44,328 nucleotides of DNA, taken from assembly GCA_020845515.1 (NCBI GenBank), contig JADLFQ010000009.1, positions 1-44,328 of the forward strand, read 5' to 3'. Below, one piece after another: positions 17,284 to 25,331 of this stretch. Within the stretch, counting starts at the first letter, position 1. Each line of letters starts with the position of its first letter. This DNA comes from Anaerolineaceae bacterium (GTDB lineage Bacteria > Chloroflexota > Anaerolineae > Anaerolineales > Anaerolineaceae). Both the position numbers and the translations under genes were made by a program. The notes under the pieces are model-generated. The model had not been told where the DNA came from. It saw only the letters and a list, made by a program, of their open reading frames with translations, and ran no database searches.

Positions 17284-17325
17284 ACCCTGCCCCGGATTTG
17301 CGCGTATTCCGGGGTTTTTCTTTTT
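17284..17325 (+). terminator. Riboswitch expression platform: antiterminator strand and rho-independent terminator
   Basis: CCCCGGA (17290-17296) pairs with TCCGGGG (17308-17314) and is followed by TTTTTCTTTTT, a strong intrinsic terminator. Overlapping its 5' arm, ACCCTGCCCC (17284-17293) is an exact complement of GGGGCAGGGT (17143-17152) in the aptamer. Without FMN these ten pairs can form an antiterminator. With FMN the aptamer holds its strand and the terminator folds. Confidence 0.92.
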
Positions 17326-17348
17326 CCGGCGCGCTTGAAAGGCAAAAA

Positions 17349-18194
17349 ATGCAAACGGCTCAAAAAATCAGCCCGTGCGATAAAGCCAAATCCGCACCAG
17401 CGACCGGGCATATACGCTTCCTGCAATTCCTCAACCGTCATGGCCGCTGGGTGGTTGTATTCTCGCTGTTTCTGGCGCTGGCAGCCTGGGAGGCGGCCGC
17501 GCGCCTGTGGAACTTTCCTGCCTTTATCCTCCCCCGTCCGGCACAGGTGGCGCAGCGTTTTTTGCGCGCCCTGTTGGATGGTTCATTGATCCGCAACAGC
17601 GCTTTTACTTTGTTGGAGGTACTGTTGGGGCTGCTGATCGGCAGCCTGGCAGCAACCGTGCTGGGGTACTTTCTGGCGCGCTCCCATCTGTTAGACCGGT
17701 TGCTCTCGCCTTATCTGGTCGCCAGCCAGGCCATCCCGATCGTTGCCATTGCACCGCTGCTGGTGATCTGGTTTGGGTCGGGTATTTTTTCAAAAATTCT
17801 GATCTGCAGCCTGATCGTCTTCTTTCCGGTGCTGGTTAACACCATCGTGGGGCTGCGCGCTGTTCCGGAAAATCTGCGTGACCTGATGCGTTCGCTGCGC
17901 GCCACGCGCTGGCAGATGCTGTGCTACTTGGAACTGCCGGCTGCTTTGCCGGTCCTGCTCGGCGGTCTGCGCATCGGCGCGACGCTCTCGGTGATCGGAG
18001 CGGTGGTGGGCGAGCTTGTCGGCTCGGATATTGGGCTGGGTTTTCTGGTAAACGTGGCGCGCGGCCAGTATGATACCGCGCTGGTGTTTGTGGCTGTCTT
18101 CACCCTGATTGCCATGGCACTCTCACTTTACGGGTTGGTCGTCTTGCTGGAAAAACGCCTGCTCGCCTGGCAAAATTGTTCCGGAGGCTATTAG
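17349..18194 (+). CDS. ribX: Riboflavin-type ABC importer, permease (RibX-like)
   Basis: Inner-membrane permease (281 aa) of the SsuC/ThiX binding-protein-dependent class with about six hydrophobic segments. The EAA loop is visible around SLRATRWQMLCYLELPAALP. This family usually moves sulfonates, thiamine precursors or nitrate, but the FMN riboswitch directly upstream points to riboflavin, matching the RibXY transporter of Chloroflexus. ATG 17349 follows GAAAGG. Reading frames that begin further upstream would start inside the terminator at 17290-17325 and are rejected. The stop lies 35 bases before the ribY start. Confidence 0.86.
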   Translation: MQTAQKISPCDKAKSAPATGHIRFLQFLNRHGRWVVVFSLFLALAAWEAAARLWNFPAFILPRPAQVAQRFLRALLDGSLIRNSAFTLLEVLLGLLIGSLAATVLGYFLARSHLLDRLLSPYLVASQAIPIVAIAPLLVIWFGSGIFSKILICSLIVFFPVLVNTIVGLRAVPENLRDLMRSLRATRWQMLCYLELPAALPVLLGGLRIGATLSVIGAVVGELVGSDIGLGFLVNVARGQYDTALVFVAVFTLIAMALSLYGLVVLLEKRLLAWQNCSGGY

Positions 18195-18229
18195 CTCTCC
18201 GGTTGAAAAATGTTTGGTACGGAGGAACG

Positions 18230-19219
18230 ATGAAACTCAACCGATTCGCCGCCCTGGCGATACTTCTTTTCTTTTTAACGTCTTGTACTTCACAATCACC
18301 CGCTGCCAGCCCGACCCCCGGGCTGATCAGCGTCACCCTGCCGGTGGGATACATCCCCAACGTGCAATTTGCTCCGCTGTATGTCGCCATGGAAAAAGGC
18401 TACTACCAACAGGCTGGAATTGACCTGAAGATTGATTACAGCTTTGAGACTGACGCCATGGCGCTGGTGGGCGCCAATCAGCTCCAGTTTGCGATCGTCT
18501 CTGGCGAGCAGGTGCTGCTGGCACGCGGCCAGGGTCTCCCGGTGGTCTATGTCATGGCATGGTATAACAAATTCCCGGTCGGCGTCACCGCGCTGAAAGA
18601 TCAGGGCATTCAAACCCCCGCTGACCTGAAAGGCAAACGTGTGGGCGTGCCGGTGCTTTCCGGCGCCAGTTATATCGGCTTCCGCGCCCTGCTTGAGGCG
18701 GGCGGGCTGCAGGAAAGCGACCTGAAAGTGGATACGACTGGCTTCAATCAGGTGGAAGCGCTGGTTTCCGGTCAGGAGGATGCCGTGGTAACCTATCTTG
18801 CCAATGAGCCTAATGTTCTCGCTGCACAGGGGTATGCGGTCAACAGCCTTAAGGTCTCCGATTACACCACACTCGTCTCCAACGGGTTGTTGACGAATGA
18901 GAAGACCATCCAGGAGAACCCGGAATTGGTGCGCCGTATGGTGCGGGCGACCCTGCAAGGCTTGGCGGACGCCGCAGCCGACCCGGATGAGGCTTATGAG
19001 ATCAGTAAAAAATATGTGGAAAACCTGGCGCAAGCCGATCAGGAAATGCAGCGCAGCGTGCTTACCTCTTCCATTGATATGTGGCAGCTCGACCCTCTCG
19101 GCTTTTCGGACCCCGCCGGATGGGAGAATATGCAGGAACTCTTGCTGAAGATGGGGCTCATCTCGCAGCCGTTGGATTTGACCAAAGCCTATACGAACGA
19201 ATTTTTGCCCACAAAATAA
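18230..19219 (+). CDS. ribY: Riboflavin-type ABC importer, NMT1/THI5-like binding lipoprotein (RibY-like)
   Basis: Extracytoplasmic binding lipoprotein (329 aa) of the ThiY/SsuA fold. The signal peptide ends in LTSC (Cys19). The mature protein opens with LPVGYIPNVQFAPLYVAME, typical of NMT1-like proteins, and continues with LKGKRVGVPVLSGASYIGFR. Function as a riboflavin binder is inferred from the FMN riboswitch, not from known ligand residues. A thiamine-precursor role is less likely because no TPP element is present. ATG 18230 has GGAGG five bases upstream. The stop overlaps the ATPase start (TAATG). Confidence 0.86.
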   Translation: MKLNRFAALAILLFFLTSCTSQSPAASPTPGLISVTLPVGYIPNVQFAPLYVAMEKGYYQQAGIDLKIDYSFETDAMALVGANQLQFAIVSGEQVLLARGQGLPVVYVMAWYNKFPVGVTALKDQGIQTPADLKGKRVGVPVLSGASYIGFRALLEAGGLQESDLKVDTTGFNQVEALVSGQEDAVVTYLANEPNVLAAQGYAVNSLKVSDYTTLVSNGLLTNEKTIQENPELVRRMVRATLQGLADAAADPDEAYEISKKYVENLAQADQEMQRSVLTSSIDMWQLDPLGFSDPAGWENMQELLLKMGLISQPLDLTKAYTNEFLPTK

Positions 19220-19980
19220 TGACGATCCCTCCCACCGCCCTGCAAGTGCGCAACCTGACGATGACCTTCGATCCTGAGGAGGACGAACTCGTCGCGGTAC
19301 AAGACCTTTCCTTCTCGGTAGCGGTGCAGGAGTTCGTTTGCGTGCTGGGGCCTTCGGGCAGCGGCAAGAGTACACTGCTGCGTGTGCTGGCGGGTTTGCT
19401 GCAGCCCACCGCTGGCGATGTCGTCTTCCCCGCTCAGCGCAATAACGGGCGCCCGCCATGCATTGGCTATGTCTTCCAGCAAGCCAACCTGATGCCCTGG
19501 CGCAGCGTGCTTGAGAACATCACACTGCCCCTTGAACTGCAAGGCACTGCCCAGGAAGAAGCCGTGCGCAAAGCGGAAGAACTGGTCACGTTGGTGGGGC
19601 TGCAAGGCTTTGAGAACAGCTGGCCGCGGGACCTTTCCGGCGGCATGGCACAGCGCGTCGCACTGGCGAGGGCGCTCATCCAGGACCCGGATCTGCTGCT
19701 GCTGGATGAACCTTTCGGCTCACTGGACGCGCTGACCCGCGAGCTTATGGGTGCAGAGCTGCTGCGCATCTGGCAGGCGCGGCGCAAAACCGTATTGATG
19801 GTCACGCATTCGATCTCCGAAGCCTTGTTGCTCTCCGACCGGGTGTTGGTCTTTACGCCGCGTCCCGGGCGTGTTCGTTTGGATATGAAAGTGGATCTGC
19901 CCCGCCCGCGCCAGGAGGATATCCGCTACACCCCGCGCTTTACAGAGCTCGCGAAGCAATTGCGCCGGGCAATTGGGTAA
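19219..19980 (+). CDS. ABC importer ATPase of the flavin-regulated operon (SsuB/TauB-like)
   Basis: Cytoplasmic ATPase (253 aa) that powers the RibX/RibY importer. It has Walker A GPSGSGKST, Q-loop at VFQQANLMPW, signature LSGGMAQR, Walker B LLLLDEPFGSLD and the switch His in VTHS. The start ATG overlaps the ribY stop by one base, showing tight coupling. A longer frame reaching back to 19081 reads through ribY and adds unrelated residues. The presence of a dedicated ATPase in the same riboswitch-controlled transcript completes the transporter. Confidence 0.93.
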   Translation: MTIPPTALQVRNLTMTFDPEEDELVAVQDLSFSVAVQEFVCVLGPSGSGKSTLLRVLAGLLQPTAGDVVFPAQRNNGRPPCIGYVFQQANLMPWRSVLENITLPLELQGTAQEEAVRKAEELVTLVGLQGFENSWPRDLSGGMAQRVALARALIQDPDLLLLDEPFGSLDALTRELMGAELLRIWQARRKTVLMVTHSISEALLLSDRVLVFTPRPGRVRLDMKVDLPRPRQEDIRYTPRFTELAKQLRRAIG

Positions 19981-20002
19981 GATCTCTGTCTGGTATCTTA
20001 CC

Positions 20003-20830
20003 TTATTCCCAAACCAGAACCCCTTGCGGATTGCTTATCTCTCTCAGAACGCTGTAGGGAACCAATACGTTGATAAAACCAGCCGCATACGGCGCCACCT
20101 CATACGGATCGAATGTGATCTGCAGCCCGTCCGGCGTCAGATTCCAGTTGCGGTAATTCTCGGCTTTGGGCAGTGCGCCCTCAGGAAAGAGAAACCACTC
20201 CTCACCGGTCAGGTCTTTAATGGCATAGTCTGAAAGCAGTTTCAAGTAATCTGCACCTGGTTGAAACAGGTCGCCCAGCGTCAGCACTTTCTGGTTGCGC
20301 ACATCATAGTTCAATGCCGCTGAATAATGCGCCGGGTGCGCCGCGCCGCGATAGTATTCGTCAATCTGGTAATATACGCTGACCACACCGGGGGTGTTCT
20401 GCAGTACGGTGTAATTCATATTTACACTGCTGTAGGAAGTCAGGTTGGGATCATCTATTGGAGGATAGGTTTCCAGGTTTCCCTTAAAAGCATTGACGAC
20501 CCGCTCGGCGATGGCTTGGCTGGCTTGGTTGAATACTTCCGCCCCGGCAATGACCGGATAATTGACCTCGATCGTGTACTTGGGGTCTTCCCCCGCACCT
20601 TCCAGTTTCTTCTTCTCTATCGTCGCTGCGGCAGCCGTTGGCGCTTCCAGGGTCGCGCTCTGCTCAATCTCAGTACTTGCAGGCCGTGTCTCCGGAATGG
20701 CAGACGCCGCGGCGGATGGCGTTTCTGTCGGTGAACTTCCCCCTCTTGAAGTGAACAGGCAGGCTGGCAGAATGAGCGCCCCTGCAAGTAGTATCATCAT
20801 GACCCGGTTATTTACACGCTTGGAATGCAT
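20003..20830 (-). CDS. Lipoprotein with DUF4163/DUF3298 (RsiV-like) domains
   Basis: Predicted secreted lipoprotein (275 aa). The signal peptide ends with LPAC (Cys24). A low-complexity Ser/Thr/Glu/Ala linker runs to about residue 75. The folded part contains a DUF4163-like N-terminal half and a DUF3298 C-terminal half with the recognisable YEVAPYAAGFINVLVPYS stretch. Related domains occur in the anti-sigma factor RsiV and in the deacetylase PdaC, where they bind lysozyme or cell-wall ligands. Here there is no catalytic domain and no sigma factor next door, so the role is unknown. GGTGGAGG precedes the ATG. It lies 92 bases downstream of holB on the same strand and meets the importer ATPase tail to tail across 22 bases. 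Confidence 0.82.
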   Translation of the reverse strand: MHSKRVNNRVMMILLAGALILPACLFTSRGGSSPTETPSAAASAIPETRPASTEIEQSATLEAPTAAAATIEKKKLEGAGEDPKYTIEVNYPVIAGAEVFNQASQAIAERVVNAFKGNLETYPPIDDPNLTSYSSVNMNYTVLQNTPGVVSVYYQIDEYYRGAAHPAHYSAALNYDVRNQKVLTLGDLFQPGADYLKLLSDYAIKDLTGEEWFLFPEGALPKAENYRNWNLTPDGLQITFDPYEVAPYAAGFINVLVPYSVLREISNPQGVLVWE

Positions 20831-20922
20831 ACCTCCACCTTCTTTTCCGGTTTTCTCTTGGCCGGTAACAATAAACGGTGTGCCGCCGCTGTTCGTCTGC
20901 GTCGTCTTGGACCATTATTGTC

Positions 20923-21900
20923 CTACCACCCCAACAGGATATTTTCGACCAGCAGGCGGGGGTTGATGTTGGCGTCGAGCTTTGCTGCGCCGTCTTCCAA
21001 CGCGGCGGCGGCAGCCGCAGCCCTGGAAAATTCCACCCCGCGCGCCAGCGCCTCAATTTCTTCGGAAAGCGCCAGGTTCACCAGCGGGATATCTGTTCCG
21101 GCGGCAGAGAGCATCACATCGCGCCAGACCGAAGACCAAACCTCCAGCATCCAGCGCAGGCGCGCCCGGTCTTTGGCGCGCTCTTCCACATAGGCGAAGC
21201 GCGCCCGGCGGCTGTATGTCAGCAGGCGAAAGACGTCAGCCGCCAGCTCCAGGCGGGCTTCCAACAGCTCTGGGTCGGTGTGCAGGCGCACCGCCAGCCC
21301 CAACCTGCCGCCGGAGAGGTGGGCAAGCTGACGGGCTTCTTCCAGCGGGACGTGCCAGTTTTGTACCAGTGCTTTCTCCAGTTTTTCCAGCGGCATCGGG
21401 CGTAACCGCAGTGTTTCGCAGCGTGAGACGATAGTGGGCAGCAGGCTCTCGGCGTCGCTTGCAGTCAATAAAAGAACCGCCCGTTTGGGTGCTTCTTCCA
21501 GCGTCTTGAGCAGGGCGTTCTGAGCGTTAAGGGTGGCCTCTTCAAAGCGCAAAACCAACCCCACCCGCCAGCGGGCTTCGTAAGGGGTCAGGGAGAGTGC
21601 GTGCTCCAGCGCCCGTACCTGATCAATCAACAAGCTGCCGCCGGTTTTCTCGGCCTGCACAACAATCAGGTCGGGGTGCTGCATTTTTTCGGTTTGTACG
21701 CAGGCACGGCAGCGGCCACAGTATGCACCGGGTTGAGGCGGCTGGGTGCAGTTGAGTGCCTGCGCAAAACGCAGCGCCAGCGTCCGCCTGCCTACGCCGG
21801 CTGGCCCGGTCAGCAGGTAAGCGTGGCGCGCCTGCTTGTGCGCGATGTTCTGTTGCAGCAGGCGGGCAGCCCATTCATGCCCCAGTATTTTCCAATCCAT
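20923..21900 (-). CDS. holB: DNA polymerase III delta' subunit (clamp loader)
   Basis: Clamp-loader subunit (325 aa) of the replicative polymerase. The AAA+ domain begins with a Walker-A-like GPAGVGRRT (32-40). It is followed by the zinc module Cys51, Cys61, Cys64, Cys67. NALLKTLEEAP and an SRC-type sensor (TIVSRCETLRL) follow, and a helical collar domain ends the protein. No Shine-Dalgarno precedes ATG 21900, ATG 21909 or TTG 21936. ATG 21900 is chosen because a promoter whose -10 lies seven bases upstream would place the transcript start at this codon. The product starts MDWKILGHEWAA, matching the usual beginning of the domain. Confidence 0.9.
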   Translation of the reverse strand: MDWKILGHEWAARLLQQNIAHKQARHAYLLTGPAGVGRRTLALRFAQALNCTQPPQPGAYCGRCRACVQTEKMQHPDLIVVQAEKTGGSLLIDQVRALEHALSLTPYEARWRVGLVLRFEEATLNAQNALLKTLEEAPKRAVLLLTASDAESLLPTIVSRCETLRLRPMPLEKLEKALVQNWHVPLEEARQLAHLSGGRLGLAVRLHTDPELLEARLELAADVFRLLTYSRRARFAYVEERAKDRARLRWMLEVWSSVWRDVMLSAAGTDIPLVNLALSEEIEALARGVEFSRAAAAAAALEDGAAKLDANINPRLLVENILLGW

Positions 21901-21907
21901 GTCCAGC

Positions 21908-21936
21908 ATTGTAGCAGGGGTTCCGATTTTGGACAA
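21908..21936 (-). promoter_or_regulatory. Promoter of holB, predicted leaderless
   Basis: On the minus strand TTGTCC (complement of 21931-21936) and TACAAT (complement of 21908-21913) are 17 bases apart. The -10 ends seven bases before ATG 21900, so the mRNA should begin at or within a base of the start codon. No ribosome-binding site is available. Confidence 0.65.
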
Positions 21937-21961
21937 TATCTGCTTTATTAAACCTTCTGCG

Positions 21962-21990
21962 TTGACACCCTTTCCCCCGAACGGTACAAT
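21962..21990 (+). promoter_or_regulatory. Promoter of the PcrA-type helicase, predicted leaderless
   Basis: TTGACA (21962-21967), 17-base spacer, TACAAT (21985-21990), then seven bases to ATG 21998. The geometry mirrors that of holB on the other strand and implies a leaderless transcript. Confidence 0.75.
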
Positions 21991-21997
21991 TCACCCC

Positions 21998-24208
21998 ATG
22001 CAAAATTTGCTTTCCAAACTCAACCCCCAGCAGCGCCAGGCGGTTACTGCAGGGCTGGGGCAAAACCTTGTGCTGGCTGGACCCGGCTCCGGTAAAACCC
22101 GCGTCCTCACCCAGCGCATTGCCTACCTCATCCACACAATGGGGGTGCGCCCTTCCAATATCCTGGCAGTCACCTTCACCAACAAGGCGGCGCGCGAGAT
22201 GTCGGCGCGGGTGGAAGGCGCATTAGGGCAGAGCGTAGGCGGGCTATGGCTGGGCACTTTCCATGCTGTTTGCGCCCGTCTCTTGCGGCGCGAGGCAGCC
22301 CACCGGCTGCCGTTTGATGCCAACTTCGTGATCATGGACAGCGATGACCAGGAGGCGATCGTCAAGCGCGCCGTCAAAGACCTCAACCTGGACGAAAAAC
22401 TGTACCGCCCTGGCAGTATCCATGCCGCAATCTCCAACGCCAAGAACAGCTTGCTGCTGCCCGATGATTTCGCCGCGCAGACCTACCGCGATGAGGTGGT
22501 CAAGCGCATATACCAGCGCTATCAGCAGATGCTGCAAAACAGCAACGCGGTGGATTTTGATGATCTGCTGCTCTGGGCTGTGCGCCTGCTGGAAGAGAAC
22601 CCGGCGGTGCGTGAGAGCTACGCCGGGCGCTTTGAGCATGTGCTGGTGGATGAGTTTCAGGATACCAACATGGCGCAGTACCAGCTTTTGGGACTGCTCT
22701 CATCCTGTCATCACAACCTTTTTGTGGTGGGCGACGAAGACCAGTCCATCTATCGTTGGCGCGGCGCGGATTACCGCAATATCCTGCGGTTTGAAAAAGA
22801 TTTCCCTGAAGCCAGAAAGATTTTGCTGGAGCAGAATTATCGCTCCACCCAGACGGTGCTGGACGCCGCCCGTGCGGTGATTGACCGCAACCAATACCGC
22901 ACACCCAAGCACTTGTTTTCGGAGCGCGGGCGCGGCGACCGGATTGTGGTCTATGAAGCTGCGGACGATCACGCTGAAGCCGCCTATGTGGTCAACACAA
23001 TCGTGCAGGCGCTGGGAGCGCAAAAGGGGTGCAGTGGCGGCGATTTTGCCATCATGTACCGCACCAATGCCCAGTCGCGCCTGCTGGAGGAAGCCTTTCT
23101 ACGCGCCGGATTGCCCTACCGCCTGGTTGGGGCGCAGCGTTTCTACGGCCGGCGTGAAATCAAGGATATGATCTCGTTCCTGCGTGTGGTGCACAACCCC
23201 GCCGATGAGGTCAGCGTGGGGCGGGTGATTAACCTGCCGCCGCGCGGCATCGGTGACAAGACGATCATCGCTCTGCAACTGGCGGCGCGCCGGAACAATA
23301 TCAGCCCTGGCGAAGTGTTGCTCGATTTAGGGCGCGCCGGCGAAGACTCAACTTGCTGGAAGGACTTTAACGGACGGAGCGCCAGCCTGCTGGCTGATTT
23401 TGGCGCCATGCTGGTGGGGTGGCGCGCCGCGGCTGCCGGACTGCCGCTGCCGGCGCTGTTCGACCGCATCCTGGCGGAGGTGGGCTACCGCGCCTACCTG
23501 GACGACCGCAGCGAAGAGGGCATTGACCGCTGGGAAAACGTGGAGGAACTGCGCAAGCTGGCTTATGAATACCAGGAGCGCGGCCTGGGTGCGTTTTTGG
23601 AGGACCTGGCGCTGGTCTCCGATCAGGACACGATTCGAGAAGACTTCGATGCGCCCACGCTGCTCACGCTGCACGCCGCCAAAGGGCTGGAATTCAAGCA
23701 AGTATTTATTGTAGGATTGGATGAGGGCTTGCTTCCCCACAGCCGCTCGCGTGACGATCCGGAGGAAATGGCGGAGGAGCGCCGTCTGTTTTATGTCGGT
23801 CTGACGCGGGCGCGCGACTGGGTTTACCTGGTGCGCGCCAATCAGCGCACCACCTATGGATCGTACGAGTACAGTGAGGAATCGCGCTTTCTGGCGGATA
23901 TCCCTGACGAATTGTTGAACAAACAGGGGGTAAGAACCCACCGCTACGCGGCCCCAAGCTGGGAACAGTTCGGGCGGACGCAAACCGCCCCGCGCTGGGA
24001 GAGCGCCCGCGCGAGTCTGCCGGAGGTTAAACCGGTTCCGGAGGCGCGTTACCGGCCAACACAGCGCGTCCGTCATCCAAGCTGGGGTGAGGGCATTGTG
24101 CTGGAAAGCCGCATTCAAGACGGCGAAGAGACGCTGGATGTGGAGTTTGAGAGCGTGGGGTTCAAGCGCCTCATCGCCTCTCTTGCAAAGCTGGAGGTTG
24201 TAGGGTAA
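21998..24208 (+). CDS. pcrA: PcrA/UvrD-family DNA helicase
   Basis: Superfamily 1A 3'-5' DNA helicase (736 aa) used in nucleotide excision repair, replication restart and removal of proteins from DNA. The Q motif LNPQQRQAV and Walker A GPGSGKT (28-34) are near the start. Motif Ia is AVTFTNKAA, Walker B is DEFQDTN, motif III is GDEDQSIYRWRGAD, motif IV is LEQNYRST, motif V is LLTLHAAKGLEF and motif VI is LFYVGLTRAR. The C-terminus has the VRHPSWGEGIVL Tudor-like fold that PcrA uses to bind RNA polymerase. Size matches PcrA. A longer in-frame start at 21836 would run over the holB coding region and is not supported. ATG 21998 is only eight bases after a -10 box. Confidence 0.94.
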   Translation: MQNLLSKLNPQQRQAVTAGLGQNLVLAGPGSGKTRVLTQRIAYLIHTMGVRPSNILAVTFTNKAAREMSARVEGALGQSVGGLWLGTFHAVCARLLRREAAHRLPFDANFVIMDSDDQEAIVKRAVKDLNLDEKLYRPGSIHAAISNAKNSLLLPDDFAAQTYRDEVVKRIYQRYQQMLQNSNAVDFDDLLLWAVRLLEENPAVRESYAGRFEHVLVDEFQDTNMAQYQLLGLLSSCHHNLFVVGDEDQSIYRWRGADYRNILRFEKDFPEARKILLEQNYRSTQTVLDAARAVIDRNQYRTPKHLFSERGRGDRIVVYEAADDHAEAAYVVNTIVQALGAQKGCSGGDFAIMYRTNAQSRLLEEAFLRAGLPYRLVGAQRFYGRREIKDMISFLRVVHNPADEVSVGRVINLPPRGIGDKTIIALQLAARRNNISPGEVLLDLGRAGEDSTCWKDFNGRSASLLADFGAMLVGWRAAAAGLPLPALFDRILAEVGYRAYLDDRSEEGIDRWENVEELRKLAYEYQERGLGAFLEDLALVSDQDTIREDFDAPTLLTLHAAKGLEFKQVFIVGLDEGLLPHSRSRDDPEEMAEERRLFYVGLTRARDWVYLVRANQRTTYGSYEYSEESRFLADIPDELLNKQGVRTHRYAAPSWEQFGRTQTAPRWESARASLPEVKPVPEARYRPTQRVRHPSWGEGIVLESRIQDGEETLDVEFESVGFKRLIASLAKLEVVG

Positions 24209-24254
24209 GCCTGGATGCAGCAACTCGGCGCCTCAGGCGCACTTTATTGACAGC

Positions 24255-24358
24255 CCGCCTCTCCTGCGGTATGCTTAGCCCGCGTCCGGGTGGGACCGGC
24301 GCGGCGGAAACCCCCGAACCCCGTCAGATCCGAGAGGAAGCAGCGGTAAGGAGGCCAT
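24255..24358 (+). ncRNA. ffs: Signal recognition particle RNA (small bacterial 4.5S type)
   Basis: The conserved apical hairpin of SRP domain IV is present as CCCCGTCAGATCC-GAGA-GGAAGCAGCGG around 24320-24345, including the asymmetric GTCAG/AGCAG internal loop and a GNRA tetraloop. The ends pair through GCCTC (24257-24261) and GAGGC (24351-24355), giving about 100 nt, the size of the short class. The RNA binds Ffh to target membrane proteins. It starts about 50 bases after the helicase stop. Exact ends are uncertain by several bases. Confidence 0.88.
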
Positions 24359-24369
24359 TCCGGGCGCCG

Positions 24370-24392
24370 CCGGGCAACCTGCCCGGGCGCAT
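24370..24392 (+). terminator. GC-rich hairpin after SRP RNA (possible terminator)
   Basis: CCGGGCA (24370-24376) and TGCCCGG (24380-24386) pair perfectly around a three-base loop, followed by GCGCATTTC. The U-run is poor, so termination may be partial. Confidence 0.4.
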
Positions 24393-24443
24393 TTCACATT
24401 GCACTTCGTAAACCCATCCTTCCCCTCTCAGGCGAATCCCCGC

Positions 24444-25331
24444 ATGGAAAACCCCCCTATTTGTAATTACGAAGGCTCCGACTACCAGACCTCCTTTTGG
24501 GAGACAGGCGGGCGCGCCTATGAAGACGCGGCAGAAGACGTTGCCCTGCGCCGCCTGCTGCCGCCTGGCGGCAAGCTGATGCTGGAGCTGGGCGCGGGTG
24601 CTGGCCGAAACACCCCGCGCTATCATGGGTTTGAGCAAGTCGTCCTGGTGGATTTCTCGCGCACGCAGTTGGAGCAAGCCCGTGAACGGTTGGGGGAAGA
24701 TGCACGTTACCGCTATGTTGCTGCAGATGTGTACCATTTGCCGTTTGTAGCAGGGCTTTTTGATGGCGCCACGATGATCCGCACGCTGCACCACATGGCA
24801 GAGCCGCGCCTGGCGCTGGAGCAGACGCGCCGCGTCTTGCAGAGCGGGGCAGCCTTTATCTTGGAATATGCCAACAAGCAAAACTTGAAAGCAATTTTGC
24901 GCTACACCCTGCGGCGGCAGAACTGGAACCCATTTTCACCTGAGCCGGTGGAGTTCGCCGCGCTCAATTACGATTTCCACCCGTCCACTGTGCGCGCCTG
25001 GCTGCGGATGAGCGGCTTCTCCGTGCGCCGCCAACTGACCGTGTCGCACTACCGCATCGGTCTGCTTAAAAAAATTGTTCCGCTGCGCTTGCTGATCTGG
25101 ATGGATTCGATCGCCCAATTGAGCGGCAACCTGTGGCAGCTCAGCCCTAGTGTGTTTACACTCAACTGTGCCATAGGAGAGACCCCACCCGCCCAGGCGG
25201 ACACCTTTTTTGCCTGCCCGGCTTGTGCTTCCCCCTTGCAAGATACCCCGCCCGAACTGGTCTGTCCGTCGTGTGGCAGAGCCTACCCGGTGCAGGGCGG
25301 CATCTATGATTTTCGCCTCAAAGGCGGCTAA
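24444..25331 (+). CDS. SAM-dependent methyltransferase with C-terminal zinc ribbon
   Basis: Class I methyltransferase (295 aa). The SAM-binding motif I is LELGAGAGRN (47-56), with VLVDFSRTQLEQA as motif II and AADVYHLPF as the motif III region. The central family resembles ubiquinone/menaquinone or small-molecule methyltransferases. An appended Trm112-like zinc ribbon with Cys258, Cys261, Cys274 and Cys277 ends the protein. The substrate cannot be told from sequence. ATG 24444 is the first plausible start. A TTG 45 bases upstream adds no recognisable residues, and neither has a clear ribosome site. It ends tail to tail with another methyltransferase gene, the two stops overlapping. Confidence 0.82.
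   Translation: MENPPICNYEGSDYQTSFWETGGRAYEDAAEDVALRRLLPPGGKLMLELGAGAGRNTPRYHGFEQVVLVDFSRTQLEQARERLGEDARYRYVAADVYHLPFVAGLFDGATMIRTLHHMAEPRLALEQTRRVLQSGAAFILEYANKQNLKAILRYTLRRQNWNPFSPEPVEFAALNYDFHPSTVRAWLRMSGFSVRRQLTVSHYRIGLLKKIVPLRLLIWMDSIAQLSGNLWQLSPSVFTLNCAIGETPPAQADTFFACPACASPLQDTPPELVCPSCGRAYPVQGGIYDFRLKGG

Noticed and set aside
17298-17348. Upstream TTG start for the ribX permease
   Set aside because: It lies within the riboswitch terminator hairpin, has no ribosome site and adds no membrane-protein residues. ATG 17349 is better.
18296-19459. 387-codon open frame on the minus strand
   Set aside because: Antisense to ribY and the ATPase, whose motifs are intact. Composition (Arg, His, Gln) is typical of a shadow frame.
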